Origin: Janthinobacterium sp. UMAB-56
GTDB taxonomy: Bacteria; Pseudomonadota; Gammaproteobacteria; Burkholderiales; Burkholderiaceae_D
Direction of reading: 5' to 3'
DNA: 64,000 bases
Assembly: GCF_900095265.1 (NCBI RefSeq)
Contig: NZ_LT607658.1
Span: 47,506-111,505 of the forward strand
Shown: piece after piece, positions 29,130-37,679 of the stretch
Layout of the letters: every line of letters starts with the position of its first letter
How positions within the stretch are numbered: position 1 is the first letter of the stretch
Made by a program: the position numbers and the translations under genes
Notes under the pieces: generated by a model
Told to the model about the DNA's origin: nothing
Database searches by the model: none
The model's input: only the letters and a program-made list of their open reading frames with translations

Positions 29130-29857
29130 GGACGCGCGGGCCACAGCCGCAACGCGGCGCCGGCCAGATACATGATGAGCGCGCTGGAAACGCCCCAGGC
29201 ACGGTCGATGGCGCGAATCTCATCGAGCAGCGATGCTAGGCTCCCGTGTTCGGACGGCAGTACCAGACGCGCCAGCGTATGCTGGCACAAGCGAACGTGG
29301 CGGTCTTCATCGCTCAGCACGCCAGCCAACAGGGGATATAGCGGATGAACTGCGCCAATCAGCGCGCAATGACGCCGCAGAACGCGGGTGAACGTCTGTT
29401 CGGCGCACAAGCCGATAGCGAACGCCGGGATGAGGTGGCCTGCGGAAAAGCTGGTACCGTAGCGATGCGCGAGTGTGCGCCATTGCGCGATCTTGCGCAG
29501 AGTGAGCGCATCGGGCCGCGCGGACAAAGGCGTCGGCGCTATCCCGCCCCGCGCCCTTAGCGCAGCCGAAAATAGCGAAGCATGACGCCGTTCGTCTGCC
29601 AGGTGCTTTCCCATTTGTCGCGCCAGCCAGGCCGGTGGCTGGGCCAGCAGATCAGACTGCAGCGCGATTTCGCTGGCCTCCTCGCCGATCAGGTAGATAC
29701 GCAACAGCAGCCGCTCACCGGCCAGGCTGGCATGCAGTTGGCGCAGGGCGGCATGCTTGATGCTGTCGACCCAACGCGCCTGCATGGCCGGCAAGCCGCT
29801 TAGTGGTGGGGCTGCCAAGCAGGCCGGCAGCGGCCATCCATCAGCGTGCAAGTGCAT
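29126..29857 (-). CDS. Ferritin-like diiron protein of unknown function
   Basis: A 243-aa helical protein with two ExxH iron sites in the ferritin-like order: E60, E89-x-x-H92 (in DERRH), E153, E184-x-x-H187 (in DEDRH). These are the ligands of a carboxylate-bridged diiron centre, as in monooxygenase- or desaturase-type ferritin-like enzymes. ATG at 29857 is assumed; longer readings run into the preceding gene, and a downstream Met exists at 29785. It overlaps its upstream neighbour by 17 bp and its downstream neighbour by 4 bp. A role as a hydroxylase or N-oxygenase in a biosynthetic operon is an inference. Confidence 0.7.
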   Translation of the reverse strand: MHLHADGWPLPACLAAPPLSGLPAMQARWVDSIKHAALRQLHASLAGERLLLRIYLIGEEASEIALQSDLLAQPPAWLARQMGKHLADERRHASLFSAALRARGGIAPTPLSARPDALTLRKIAQWRTLAHRYGTSFSAGHLIPAFAIGLCAEQTFTRVLRRHCALIGAVHPLYPLLAGVLSDEDRHVRLCQHTLARLVLPSEHGSLASLLDEIRAIDRAWGVSSALIMYLAGAALRLWPARP

Positions 29858-30833
29858 CGCCCGCCGCCAGTTGATTGCCCAGCACCAGCCCGATAAAACT
29901 TTGCTGCAGGAAAGCGGCCGCCGTATCGCCGGCCCCGGCAAAGGCTTGTTGCTGGTCGCCATAACGCAGGTAGCCCTGGCCGTGCACGGCGCCGATGGTC
30001 AGCTTGTCGCGTGCGGCGAAGCCACGCTTCATCAGCGGCTTGAGCAGCGGCTGGTCGCTCAGGCCGTACAGGAACAGTTCGCGCTGGACCACGTGGTCCG
30101 GGATTTTACCGCTTAGTGCTTCCAGCTCGAATGACCAAGTGCCGTGCGCCAGCAGGCCGCCGGCGTTGCCGGCGCTTGCCGGATCGCTGTGCAGCCGTGC
30201 GCGCATTACCGGCTTGGCTACCTTGCCTGCACCGAGCGCGATGGTGATGTCGGCATCGTCCGTGTTCGTGCTGCGGTTGTCACTTACCTGCACCAGGTGG
30301 CTGGACAGGCGCGCTGCCAGGGCGGGATCGGACACCAGCTTTGTGGCTTGCTCGAACGATACCAGCACACGTCGGCCACTTGCTGCCGGCACGTCCACCA
30401 GATAGGGGTCGATGCGTACCGCGCTGAACGCCCCTTTGACCGGTGTATGCGCATGGCTGCTGACTGACCAGCTGTCTGCGGTTTTGCTCAGTATCAGGTG
30501 GACGCTGACCGGTACGCGGCGGCCCGCTTTGTCCATTGCCGAGCCTTGCAACAGCACGTCGCCGACGATGGTCTTTTTGTCGTAACTGCGGGCATTGTTG
30601 AAGTGGATCTGGTGCGAGCTGGTGTCGACTGCTGCCGTGGTGGCCTGGTCGTCGAGGCCGATGCGGTTGCACATCTCGGCGCGCATGCTCACCTCGGGAA
30701 GCGGGCAGCCGCTGGTTGATGCAAAATAGTGAACGCCACGCCCCTCCAGGTCGGTGGCGCGGGTGCTACCGGTCAGGGCCAGCGCGCTCAATGCTGCCCA
30801 TTGCAAAGTGGTATAGGAACGGTGCAAGGTCAT
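29841..30833 (-). CDS. Secreted protein of unknown function
   Basis: A 330-aa protein with an N-terminal signal peptide (residues about 1-27, cleaved near STRAT). The mature chain is beta-rich, with two cysteines close to its start (GCPLPEVSMRAEMC) that could pair, and contains the segments FNNARSYDKKTIVGDVLL and HGTWSFELEALSG. I do not recognise a family. It is the second gene of the five-gene operon, with 17 bp before it, and overlaps the ferritin-like gene. It may be a periplasmic or outer-surface partner of the product made by the neighbours, but that is a guess from position. Confidence 0.65.
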   Translation of the reverse strand: MTLHRSYTTLQWAALSALALTGSTRATDLEGRGVHYFASTSGCPLPEVSMRAEMCNRIGLDDQATTAAVDTSSHQIHFNNARSYDKKTIVGDVLLQGSAMDKAGRRVPVSVHLILSKTADSWSVSSHAHTPVKGAFSAVRIDPYLVDVPAASGRRVLVSFEQATKLVSDPALAARLSSHLVQVSDNRSTNTDDADITIALGAGKVAKPVMRARLHSDPASAGNAGGLLAHGTWSFELEALSGKIPDHVVQRELFLYGLSDQPLLKPLMKRGFAARDKLTIGAVHGQGYLRYGDQQQAFAGAGDTAAAFLQQSFIGLVLGNQLAAGDALAR

Positions 30834-30850
30834 GGTAGGGTTTCCCGTGG

Positions 30851-31873
30851 TTAGCGTTCATGGTAGGACAGCGATTGTGTGTCGGCACCCTCGGCGGCAG
30901 CGCTGCGGATACCCAGGCCCCGGCACAGTGCGCCAAGCATGTCCAGCCCGGAAAAAATCCCGATCAGGACGACGGCCGACACCCAGCGCAGGCCGAGCAC
31001 CGGGGCCGCATCCTGATGGTTGAGTGCGCGCAGGCTGTACCACAGCCGCGCCGTCAGCACGCAGAGCGGTCCGACAGGGCCGCTACGACTCAGCCATTGC
31101 ATGGACCTTGGCAGATAAGTGCGCACCAGGTGTGGCGTCAGGCCGAGCGTGTCCTGTCCACGCATCCAGCGCAATTTGAGCAGCTCGAAGCGGGTATCGG
31201 GCAGCTTGTGCTCGGTGTGCGCCCGCGCCGCGTAGTGCAGAGCCACGCCCGCGGCGTGGAGGCGCAGGCCCAGCACCTGACAGTGCGCGCGGTACACGCC
31301 GTCGAGTGGCTGATAGCGGTTCTGCGCGAACACCTCGCGCAAGAACACCACGTTGTTGGCGTAGAAGTTGCGCGTCGCGCGAGCTTGCAGCTGGCTGGGG
31401 AAGTACATGAAGTCTATCGTGGTTAGGGCGGTGCCTACCACGGTGGCGGCGTAGCTGGTACGGCCGGCCACCACTGCCGGTGGCACTGCGTCCGTCAGCG
31501 GCGCGATCAGCTGTTCAAGCCAGTCTTGTTCGGGCTTGCAGTCGGCGTCGGCGAAGCAGACGTAGTCGCAGCGGTCGGCATCGACGGCGTCGAAACCGTC
31601 GTTCTTGGCCTGGTAGTAGCCGGTGCTGGCATTGATCCGCACGAAGTCGATGCTGCGGCCTGCCAGGCGCTCCGCGCTTATGCGAATGCGCTCGCACAAG
31701 CCGTCGTGCGTGACGACCACTTGCGCGAGTGCGCTCAGTGCTATGCTCTGTTGTGCCAGCAGGCCGATCACATGCAGCAAGCTGGCGCCGGCCGCATCCA
31801 TGCCGGCGCCGCCGCGCAGGTTATTCGTCTCTAATACTATGGCGGTACGCGCGGCGACGTGTTCATGCGGCAT
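30851..31873 (-). CDS. Glycosyltransferase family 2 protein
   Basis: A 340-aa GT-A transferase. The nucleotide-sugar motif is CFADADCKPEQDWLEQL (DAD metal site) near residue 110, followed by the acceptor-side segment YANNVVFLREVF, and a C-terminal hydrophobic segment (VSAVVLIGIFSGLDMLGAL) that would anchor the protein. ATG at 31873 is preferred as it has GGGA 6 bases upstream; an ATG at 31885 is in frame. It is the first gene of the five-gene minus-strand operon. The sugar and acceptor are unknown. Confidence 0.8.
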   Translation of the reverse strand: MPHEHVAARTAIVLETNNLRGGAGMDAAGASLLHVIGLLAQQSIALSALAQVVVTHDGLCERIRISAERLAGRSIDFVRINASTGYYQAKNDGFDAVDADRCDYVCFADADCKPEQDWLEQLIAPLTDAVPPAVVAGRTSYAATVVGTALTTIDFMYFPSQLQARATRNFYANNVVFLREVFAQNRYQPLDGVYRAHCQVLGLRLHAAGVALHYAARAHTEHKLPDTRFELLKLRWMRGQDTLGLTPHLVRTYLPRSMQWLSRSGPVGPLCVLTARLWYSLRALNHQDAAPVLGLRWVSAVVLIGIFSGLDMLGALCRGLGIRSAAAEGADTQSLSYHER

Positions 31874-31885
31874 ATTGTTTCCCAT

Positions 31886-32387
31886 TGCCCAAACAAGACG
31901 AGGGCCGTTAATTGGTCAAATCGGTGCACCGTTGCGTGGCCGGCCCTTCAACTCTACCCAGATGAGGCTGCTAACCAAGCCCAGTTGCAGGCGTACGGAT
32001 TGTCTATTCCGAGATGCCATTTTGCTTTGCTAGTTCCGAACCCATCTTGTTCTTGGACAAAATCATCATTAGTTTTCCCTGGGGCATTTATGGGATCAGC
32101 TTACTGCCGTTATGCTGGCGAACGGCGGGCCACGGTGAGTCATGGGACACCTGTCCTCACGGCCGTATTCTGGTTCGAGCAGGCTGATGTAGTGATGTTG
32201 GCTTGGTAATATTTTCCTCTATGCTATCAGCCGAAGTTTCATTACTGGCACAGCGGCTGATGACGCCGCCGGCGCCTGCCACGCCGATGAGCCGCTGCCG
32301 TTCGTCGGCGGCCACGGTGAACCGATACTAGAAGTGGAAACACCGAACAGCTACGCTAATTTGCCACTAACGGGCTAAAAAATGACA
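31886..32387. other. Gene-poor stretch between the operon and tRNA-Pro
   Basis: About 500 bp without a supported gene; short open frames have poor codon use and no domain. The stretch probably contains the promoter of the minus-strand five-gene operon. Parts near 32220-32330 look like decayed coding sequence, but no family was recognised. Confidence 0.45.
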
Positions 32388-32408
32388 AAGCCCCAGAGGC
32401 TGGGGCTT
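32388..32408 (-). terminator. Rho-independent terminator of tRNA-Pro
   Basis: Hairpin with AAGCCCCAG and CTGGGGCTT arms and a 3-base loop. Read on the minus strand it is followed by TTGTCATTTTTT, and it sits 30 bases after the tRNA 3' end. Confidence 0.8.
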
Positions 32409-32438
32409 ATGTAAATTCTTGATTTACAAGAAGAACTT

Positions 32439-32515
32439 TGGTCGGGGTGAGAGGATTCGAACCTCCGGCCTCTGCGTCCCGAACGCAGCGCTCTACCAGG
32501 CTGAGCCACACCCCG
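32439..32515 (-). tRNA. tRNA-Pro (anticodon CGG)
   Basis: A 77-nt cloverleaf on the minus strand: acceptor CGGGGTG paired with CACCCCG, anticodon stem CTGCG/CGCAG around the loop TTCGGGA (anticodon CGG, reading CCG), T arm with GGTTCGAATCC, and an encoded 3' CCA at 32439-32441. A promoter and a terminator flank it. Confidence 0.95.
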
Positions 32516-32524
32516 CTTTCCTTC

Positions 32525-32553
32525 ATTACAGCAGATGGCGGGGCGGCTTTCAA
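32525..32553 (-). promoter_or_regulatory. Promoter of tRNA-Pro
   Basis: On the minus strand a TTGAAA -35 (32548-32553) is followed 17 bp later by a TGTAAT -10 (32525-32530), about 10 bp before the tRNA 5' end. It lies between the asmA-family stop and the tRNA. Confidence 0.65.
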
Positions 32554-32569
32554 GCGACTGCATCGCGGT

Positions 32570-34663
32570 CTATTTCTTTTCCTGCTGGGCCTTTTTGATC
32601 TCCGCTTCGCTGACTTTTTTTGCCGGTGCATTTGTCGCCGGCGAAGTCGGGGCTTTACGCGTGGCGTTGGCTTGCGCCATCACGGCGGCGCAGTCCGTGT
32701 CCGGGGCTTTGTCGACGTTGACCAGGGGCAGCAGGGCGGCCAGCGGTGTGACGATGGTGGCCAGGGCTACGGCGGCGCCCGCTTTCAGGGCCAGCGGCCC
32801 TTTTTGCGGGCCCACGTCCGGGTTCTTGAACGTGCCTTTCGCGTACAGCGGCGTGCGCAGGGTGATGATGCGGGCGCCCTTGGTGCGCGGGCGCACATCG
32901 AGGTCCAGGGTTTCGCGGGCCAGGTTGACGTTGCCCGTGACATTCACGACGGCCGTGTCGGTGTCGAGCACGAAGCGGCGCACGTCGGCCTGGCCATTCG
33001 TGACGGCGAAGTCGCTGGCCAGGCAGTTCAGGTGCACCTGCTTGTCACCGAAGACTTTCACGAAGACGGCATTGGCCAGGTTCAGGCCGGCCAGTTCCAG
33101 CATGAACTGGCTGACGGAGCCTTCGCTGACGGTGGCCGCCAGCTCGCCATCGGCGCTGGCCAGCATGGCCGAGATCGAATTGCCGTGGCCGGTGAGTGCG
33201 GCGTCGCCGTACACTTCGCCGAAACTCGCTTGCATCGATTGCAGCTTGGGAAACAGTTCGCGAATTTTGAGGTGGCGCGCCGCCACCTTGGCTTGCGCGG
33301 CGATGGTCTTTTGGCGGCCATCGAGCGTGATGTTCGAGGTGATATCGCCACCGGCCATGCCGAAGTTGAGCGGCGTCAAACTCAGCACCTTGTCTTGCAT
33401 GTGGATGTTGGCGACGATGTCGTTGAGGGGGATGTCATGCGTGCGTACCAGTTTCTTGCCCGTAAATTTCACATCGGCGTCGAGCGCATTCCATTTGGCC
33501 GTATTGAACTGTTCCACTGGCAAGGCTTTGTTGTCGGGCTGCACGGGCGCCGTGCCGCGCGCCTGTTTCTGCGCATTGCTGTCGGCGCCGATGCTGGGGC
33601 CCAGGTCTTCCAGGCGCAATTGCTGCGAGCTCACTTCGCCGCGCAGCAGGGGACGGGGCTGGCGCGGTAAATATTGCAGGGTGCCGGCCAGGTCGCTCTG
33701 GCCGACCGTGCCCTTGAAGTCCTGGTACGTCCAGTGCCAGCTGGCGCCATCCTTCTTGCCCAGCAGCCGGCCTTTGGTGGCGTAATCCGGCGTTTCCGGC
33801 AGCAGCACGCCGGTCAGCGGATACAGCTCGGCCATGCTGGCGCCGGCCAGGCTCAGCTGCAAATCGATTCCAGACAATGCGCGCGGGTCCGTCAGCGTGC
33901 CGGCTATGCTGGCCTTGTTCTTGCCCAGTACGGCGTGCGCCTGCACGGGATACACGGTGTTGTTGTCGGTCAGGGACAGCACGGCACCTGCCTTGCCGCC
34001 GCCCGTCACGGGTGCCTTGCGGTAGGTGCCTCCCAGGGTGAATTCGATGCCGTATTTCTGCACGGGCGCGCTGCCTGGTGCGTCGCCCGGCGTGGCGTCG
34101 GGCGCCGTCGAGCTGACCCTGGCGTGCACGTCCAAGGCGATACCCTCGTCCAGGTAGCGGATGACGCCGTCGCCGAAGGCCATGCGCTGGATTTCCACTT
34201 CCCACGCTGACGGGCCATTGTCTTTCAAGGTCCAGCTGTTGCTGCCGTCGGCGCGACGCTGCAGGGCGATGTTGGGCGCCTCGAGCGCCAGGTCCGTCAG
34301 CACCAGCCTGTGCTGCAACAGGGGCAGCGGATGGATGGTCACGTCGATGCGCCTGGCGCTGGCCAGTTGCCGGCCGGCAGTGGCCCAGTCCGGGTTGCTC
34401 ATGCGCACGTCTTGCGCGCTGATGACAGGGCGTGGCACGTAGCGGCGCCAGCCCGGTTCCGTCTTCAGCCCTTGCTTCCACTTGACTCGCAAATCACCGC
34501 CGATGACGAAGCTACGGTCAGTGCTTTCCGACACCTTCTGATTGAGGTAGGGGCGGGCGCGGTTCCAGTCGAAAGTCAGCACAAAGATGACCACGATGGT
34601 GATCAGGAACAGCACGGCGGCCAGGCTCCAGCCGAGGATTTTCAGGGGTGTCGAGCGCGTCAT
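32570..34663 (-). CDS. AsmA family protein
   Basis: A 697-aa envelope protein with one N-terminal transmembrane helix (residues about 9-31: WSLAAVLFLITIVVIFVL) and a long beta-rich periplasmic part of the AsmA type. These proteins are related to VPS13-like bridges and are linked to phospholipid transport or outer-membrane assembly. Repeated YLNQKV, DLALEAPNIAL and DVHARVSS-like strands are typical, with a conserved C-terminal AsmA segment (LDLDVRPRTKGARIITLRTP). It ends in a Lys-rich tail. It stands alone, divergent from arsR and upstream of tRNA-Pro. Confidence 0.9.
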   Translation of the reverse strand: MTRSTPLKILGWSLAAVLFLITIVVIFVLTFDWNRARPYLNQKVSESTDRSFVIGGDLRVKWKQGLKTEPGWRRYVPRPVISAQDVRMSNPDWATAGRQLASARRIDVTIHPLPLLQHRLVLTDLALEAPNIALQRRADGSNSWTLKDNGPSAWEVEIQRMAFGDGVIRYLDEGIALDVHARVSSTAPDATPGDAPGSAPVQKYGIEFTLGGTYRKAPVTGGGKAGAVLSLTDNNTVYPVQAHAVLGKNKASIAGTLTDPRALSGIDLQLSLAGASMAELYPLTGVLLPETPDYATKGRLLGKKDGASWHWTYQDFKGTVGQSDLAGTLQYLPRQPRPLLRGEVSSQQLRLEDLGPSIGADSNAQKQARGTAPVQPDNKALPVEQFNTAKWNALDADVKFTGKKLVRTHDIPLNDIVANIHMQDKVLSLTPLNFGMAGGDITSNITLDGRQKTIAAQAKVAARHLKIRELFPKLQSMQASFGEVYGDAALTGHGNSISAMLASADGELAATVSEGSVSQFMLELAGLNLANAVFVKVFGDKQVHLNCLASDFAVTNGQADVRRFVLDTDTAVVNVTGNVNLARETLDLDVRPRTKGARIITLRTPLYAKGTFKNPDVGPQKGPLALKAGAAVALATIVTPLAALLPLVNVDKAPDTDCAAVMAQANATRKAPTSPATNAPAKKVSEAEIKKAQQEKK

Positions 34664-34768
34664 GAGAATGCCAATCGCAGTGATTTTTCATCAAGGTAGA
34701 CCGATTGTTCATATCGGTCGGTGCGCTGGCTTACGTAGGCATCGCGATGGCTGGCATTGATTCCATAA

Positions 34769-34784
34769 TTCGATTATTATTGAA
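34769..34784. promoter_or_regulatory. Imperfect dyad before arsR, candidate ArsR operator
   Basis: A 16-bp imperfect palindrome starting TTCGAT and ending TTGAA (12 of 16 positions symmetric), immediately before the arsR start codon. AT-rich interrupted palindromes at this position are typical ArsR-family sites. The arsR ATG has no clear ribosome site, so the operator may overlap the translation start. Confidence 0.45.
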
Positions 34785-34786
34785 AT

Positions 34787-35158
34787 ATGGGAAATGAAAA
34801 GACAATCACGGCGCAAGCCGGACCACTGACGAGTACGGCCGCTATCGCGGCGCTGGCCGCGCTGGCACAGGAATCGCGGCTGGCCGTGTTCCGCCTGCTG
34901 GTGCAGACGGGACCGCAAGGCATGGCGGCGACGAAAATCGCCGAAGCTCTGGCGATCGCGCCCTCGTCGCTGTCGTTTCACTTGAAAGAACTGGCGCATG
35001 CCAATCTGGTGACGGCAAGCAAGGCAGGGCGTTCCATCATCTACGCCGCCCACTATGCGGGCATGAACGGCTTGCTGGCCTTTTTGACCGAGAACTGCTG
35101 CGCTGGCGCGCCTTGCTGCGTCAACGAACCACATTTACTGAAGGAAACGACGACATGA
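34787..35158 (+). CDS. arsR: ArsR family arsenic-responsive repressor
   Basis: A 123-aa winged-helix repressor. The helix-turn-helix falls at about residues 50-75 (KIAEALAIAPSSLSFHLKELAHANLV). A C-terminal cysteine pair ENCCAGAPCC near residue 107 probably binds As(III) or Sb(III), a C-terminal placement seen in some ArsR branches. It is the first gene of arsR-arsC-arsH and overlaps arsC by 4 bp. It should repress the operon until arsenite binds. Confidence 0.9.
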   Translation: MGNEKTITAQAGPLTSTAAIAALAALAQESRLAVFRLLVQTGPQGMAATKIAEALAIAPSSLSFHLKELAHANLVTASKAGRSIIYAAHYAGMNGLLAFLTENCCAGAPCCVNEPHLLKETTT

Positions 35159-35577
35159 CGATCACGATCTATCACAACACGGCGTGCGGCACCTCGCGCA
35201 ATACCCTGGCCTTGATCCGCAACACGGGCGTCGAGCCCGTCATCATCGATTACGTCAAGCATCCGCCGTCGCGTGAAGAACTGGTCGACCTGATCAAGCG
35301 TGCGGGCCTGACCGTGCGCGCGGCGATGCGCGACAAGGGCGCCCTGTACGACGAGCTGGGCCTGGCTAATCCTGAACTGAGCGATGCGGCCTTGCTTGAT
35401 GCCATGCAAGCCCATCCTATCTTGATCAACCGTCCCATCGTCGTCACGGAACTGGGCGTGCGCCTGTGCCGGCCATCGGAAAAAGTGTTGGACATCCTGC
35501 CGCTGCCGCAGCAAGGCGCTTTTGCCAAGGAAGACGGCCAGCCCGTGGTCGGTGCCGACGGCAAGCCGGTGGCCTGA
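35155..35577 (+). CDS. arsC: Arsenate reductase, glutaredoxin-dependent ArsC
   Basis: A 140-aa thioredoxin-fold reductase of the plasmid R773 ArsC type, converting arsenate to arsenite. The N-terminal [13 protein letters not shown] holds the single catalytic Cys (residue 10), followed by the arsenate-binding basic residues including the ARG of [24 protein letters not shown] at 35155 overlaps the arsR stop (ATGA). The arsH gene begins one base after its stop. Confidence 0.93.
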   Translation: MTITIYHNTACGTSRNTLALIRNTGVEPVIIDYVKHPPSREELVDLIKRAGLTVRAAMRDKGALYDELGLANPELSDAALLDAMQAHPILINRPIVVTELGVRLCRPSEKVLDILPLPQQGAFAKEDGQPVVGADGKPVA

Positions 35578-35578
35578 G

Positions 35579-36334
35579 ATGGAAGATTTGCCCAATGAGC
35601 TGTCCAATGCGTTGCCCAATATCAGCGCCGCCCACCTGGACCTGCCCAGCCTGGATAAATTGGCGCCGCGCAACGTGTCCACGCATGCGCCACGCATTTT
35701 GCTGCTGTACGGCTCCTTGCGCGAGCGCTCGTACAGCAAGCTGCTGACCCTGGAAGCGGAGCGCATCCTGCGCCACTTTGGCGCCGACACGCGCGTATTC
35801 GATCCGCATGGCTTGCCCATGGTCGACAGCGTGTCGCCCGAACATCCGAAAGTGCAGGAGTTGCGCGCGCTGTCGCTATGGTCGGAAGGGCAAGTGTGGT
35901 GCAGCCCCGAACGCCACGGCGCCGTCACGGGCGTCTTTAAATCGCAGATCGACTGGCTGCCGCTGGAAACGGGCAGCGTGCGCCCCACGCAGGGCCGGAC
36001 CCTGGCCGTGATGCAAGTGTCGGGTGGTTCGCAATCGTTCAATGCCGTCAACGGCTTGCGCTTGCTGGGACGCTGGATGCGCATGGTGACTATCCCGAAC
36101 CAGTCTTCGGTCGCCAAGGCATATCAGGAATTCGACGATGCGGGCCGCATGCAACCATCGCCGTATTACGAGCGCCTGGTCGACGTGATGGAAGAGCTCT
36201 ATAAATTCACCTTGCTGGTGCGCGACCGCCGCGATTACCTGGGCAGCCGCTACAGCGAGCGGCTGGAGGCGGAGCCGGCCATCGTGCAGGCATTGGCGGG
36301 TGCGGCGATGGAGCATGAGCGCAGCACGACGTAA
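35579..36334 (+). CDS. arsH: ArsH, NADPH-dependent FMN reductase for organoarsenicals
   Basis: A 251-aa flavoprotein of the ArsH family, which oxidises trivalent methylated arsenicals. The FMN-binding loop [12 protein letters not shown] (about residues 43-54) and the family signature [22 protein letters not shown] are clear. Its start lies 2 bases after the arsC stop, so the three ars genes form one unit. No ArsB or Acr3 efflux pump gene is adjacent. Confidence 0.92.
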   Translation: MEDLPNELSNALPNISAAHLDLPSLDKLAPRNVSTHAPRILLLYGSLRERSYSKLLTLEAERILRHFGADTRVFDPHGLPMVDSVSPEHPKVQELRALSLWSEGQVWCSPERHGAVTGVFKSQIDWLPLETGSVRPTQGRTLAVMQVSGGSQSFNAVNGLRLLGRWMRMVTIPNQSSVAKAYQEFDDAGRMQPSPYYERLVDVMEELYKFTLLVRDRRDYLGSRYSERLEAEPAIVQALAGAAMEHERSTT

Positions 36335-36367
36335 TAAGAAACGACGCCAGTGGCGCCGTTTCTTATT
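36333..36367. terminator. Bidirectional terminator between arsH and ispB
   Basis: A 35-bp hairpin with arms AATAAGAAACG/CGTTTCTTATT (11 bp) and an inner CGCC/GGCG stem with a 3-base loop; A and T runs on both sides let it serve both convergent genes. It overlaps the end of arsH by two bases. Confidence 0.75.
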
Positions 36368-36385
36368 GCTTGTATTGCAACGCGA

Positions 36386-37375
36386 TCAGTGATTGCGGTC
36401 GACGGCAAACGAGCACAGTTGCAGCATGGATTGCTTGTAGACGCTGTCCGGCCAGCCGGCGATGGCATCGGCGGCGCGCTTGCCGGCGATTTCCGCCTGC
36501 TTGCGCGTGTAGTCGAGGGCGCCGCTGTTGGTGATGGCCGTCAGGACGGTATCGAAATGCTGTTCGTCGCCTTGCTCGATGCAGCTGCGCACGAGTTCGC
36601 GTTGCTCCGGCGTCCCGTTTTCCATCAACCAGATCAGCGGCATGGTCGGTTTGCCTTCGCGCAAGTCGTCGCCCACGTTCTTGCCGATTTCGGCGGCGTC
36701 GCCTGCATAGTCGAGCACGTCGTCGATCAACTGGAAGGCCGTGCCCAGCGAGCGGCCGTATTCGGCAGCCGCTTCAATGTCGTCTTCGCTGGCGCCGGCG
36801 ATCAGGGCGCCCAGTTGCGCCGACGCTTCAAACAGCTTGGCCGTCTTCGAGCGGATGACGTTCAGGTAGCTTTCCTGCGTCACGTCCGGATCGTGCATGT
36901 TCAGCAACTGCAGCACTTCGCCTTCGGCGATCACGTTGGTAGCGTCGGACAGGATTTGCATGACGCGCATATTATTGAGCGACACCATCAGCTGGAACGA
37001 GCGCGAGTGCAGGAAATCGCCCACCAGCACCGAGGCGGCATTGCCGAACAGGGCATTGGCCGTCTGGCGTCCGCGACGCATCGACGATTCATCGACGACG
37101 TCATCGTGCAGCAGGGTGGCGGTGTGGATGAATTCGACCACGGCGGCCAGTTCATGGTGCGCCGTGCCGCGATAGGCGTGGGCATTGGCTACCAGCAAGA
37201 TCAGCACGGGACGGATGCGTTTGCCGCCTGCGCTGATGATGTATTCAGCGATCTGGTTGATCAGAATCACATCGGAGTGCAATTTTTGGCGGATCACCGT
37301 ATTGACTGCGTCCATATCGGCGGCAATCGTTTGCACGATGGTGTTTTGGTTAACGTGTTTGTTAGCGTCAGACAA
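36386..37375 (-). CDS. ispB: Octaprenyl diphosphate synthase
   Basis: All-trans polyprenyl diphosphate synthase, 329 aa, making the side chain of ubiquinone. The two aspartate-rich motifs are DDVVDESSMRRG (near residue 95) and DDVLDYAGD (near residue 220), with the chain-length region typical of long-chain enzymes. The start is TTG at 37375 with CAGG upstream; a later in-frame ATG exists at residue 21. It is divergent from rplU, the usual arrangement in betaproteobacteria. Confidence 0.93.
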   Translation of the reverse strand: MSDANKHVNQNTIVQTIAADMDAVNTVIRQKLHSDVILINQIAEYIISAGGKRIRPVLILLVANAHAYRGTAHHELAAVVEFIHTATLLHDDVVDESSMRRGRQTANALFGNAASVLVGDFLHSRSFQLMVSLNNMRVMQILSDATNVIAEGEVLQLLNMHDPDVTQESYLNVIRSKTAKLFEASAQLGALIAGASEDDIEAAAEYGRSLGTAFQLIDDVLDYAGDAAEIGKNVGDDLREGKPTMPLIWLMENGTPEQRELVRSCIEQGDEQHFDTVLTAITNSGALDYTRKQAEIAGKRAADAIAGWPDSVYKQSMLQLCSFAVDRNH

Positions 37376-37569
37376 GGCGAACCTGCATTAGATTGTGGGT
37401 GCCGCGATTATACGACAAGGCTTGCGTGCGCGTGATGTTTGCCTATGGCTGTAGGGCAATTGATTGATCTTGTTGGCACTGGCGCGCGTTTTTCTGTCCG
37501 CCCGGCACAAGCCTGCGCTGGTGGCCAGGTTGTCGACATACCACGATCGTCAAGCTTTGTGAATAGTTT

Positions 37570-37598
37570 TTGACGCAATTTCTCAGTCCGTGTATAAT
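37570..37598 (+). promoter_or_regulatory. Strong sigma-70 promoter of rplU-rpmA
   Basis: TTGACG (37570-37575), 17-bp spacer, TATAAT (37593-37598): near-consensus. The predicted leader to the rplU ATG is about 75 nt. Confidence 0.8.
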
Positions 37599-37679
37599 CG
37601 CTGGTTCCCCCTGTTGTGCATGGCTTGCTTTTCATGGCAGTGGGACAAATTCTTTCAACATTTGATGAGGTTTCAAATC

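Noticed and set aside
31859..32209. 116-codon plus-strand frame upstream of the operon
   Set aside because: Partly antisense to the GT2 gene, poor composition and no domain.
32080..32340. Suspected remnant of a mobile element next to tRNA-Pro
   Set aside because: The sequence looks decayed but no transposase or integrase motif could be read, and no terminal repeats were found.
26672..32515. Genomic island integrated at tRNA-Pro with attachment repeats
   Set aside because: No copy of the tRNA 3' end was found near the other side of the block and no integrase gene is present, so integration at the tRNA is only a guess.
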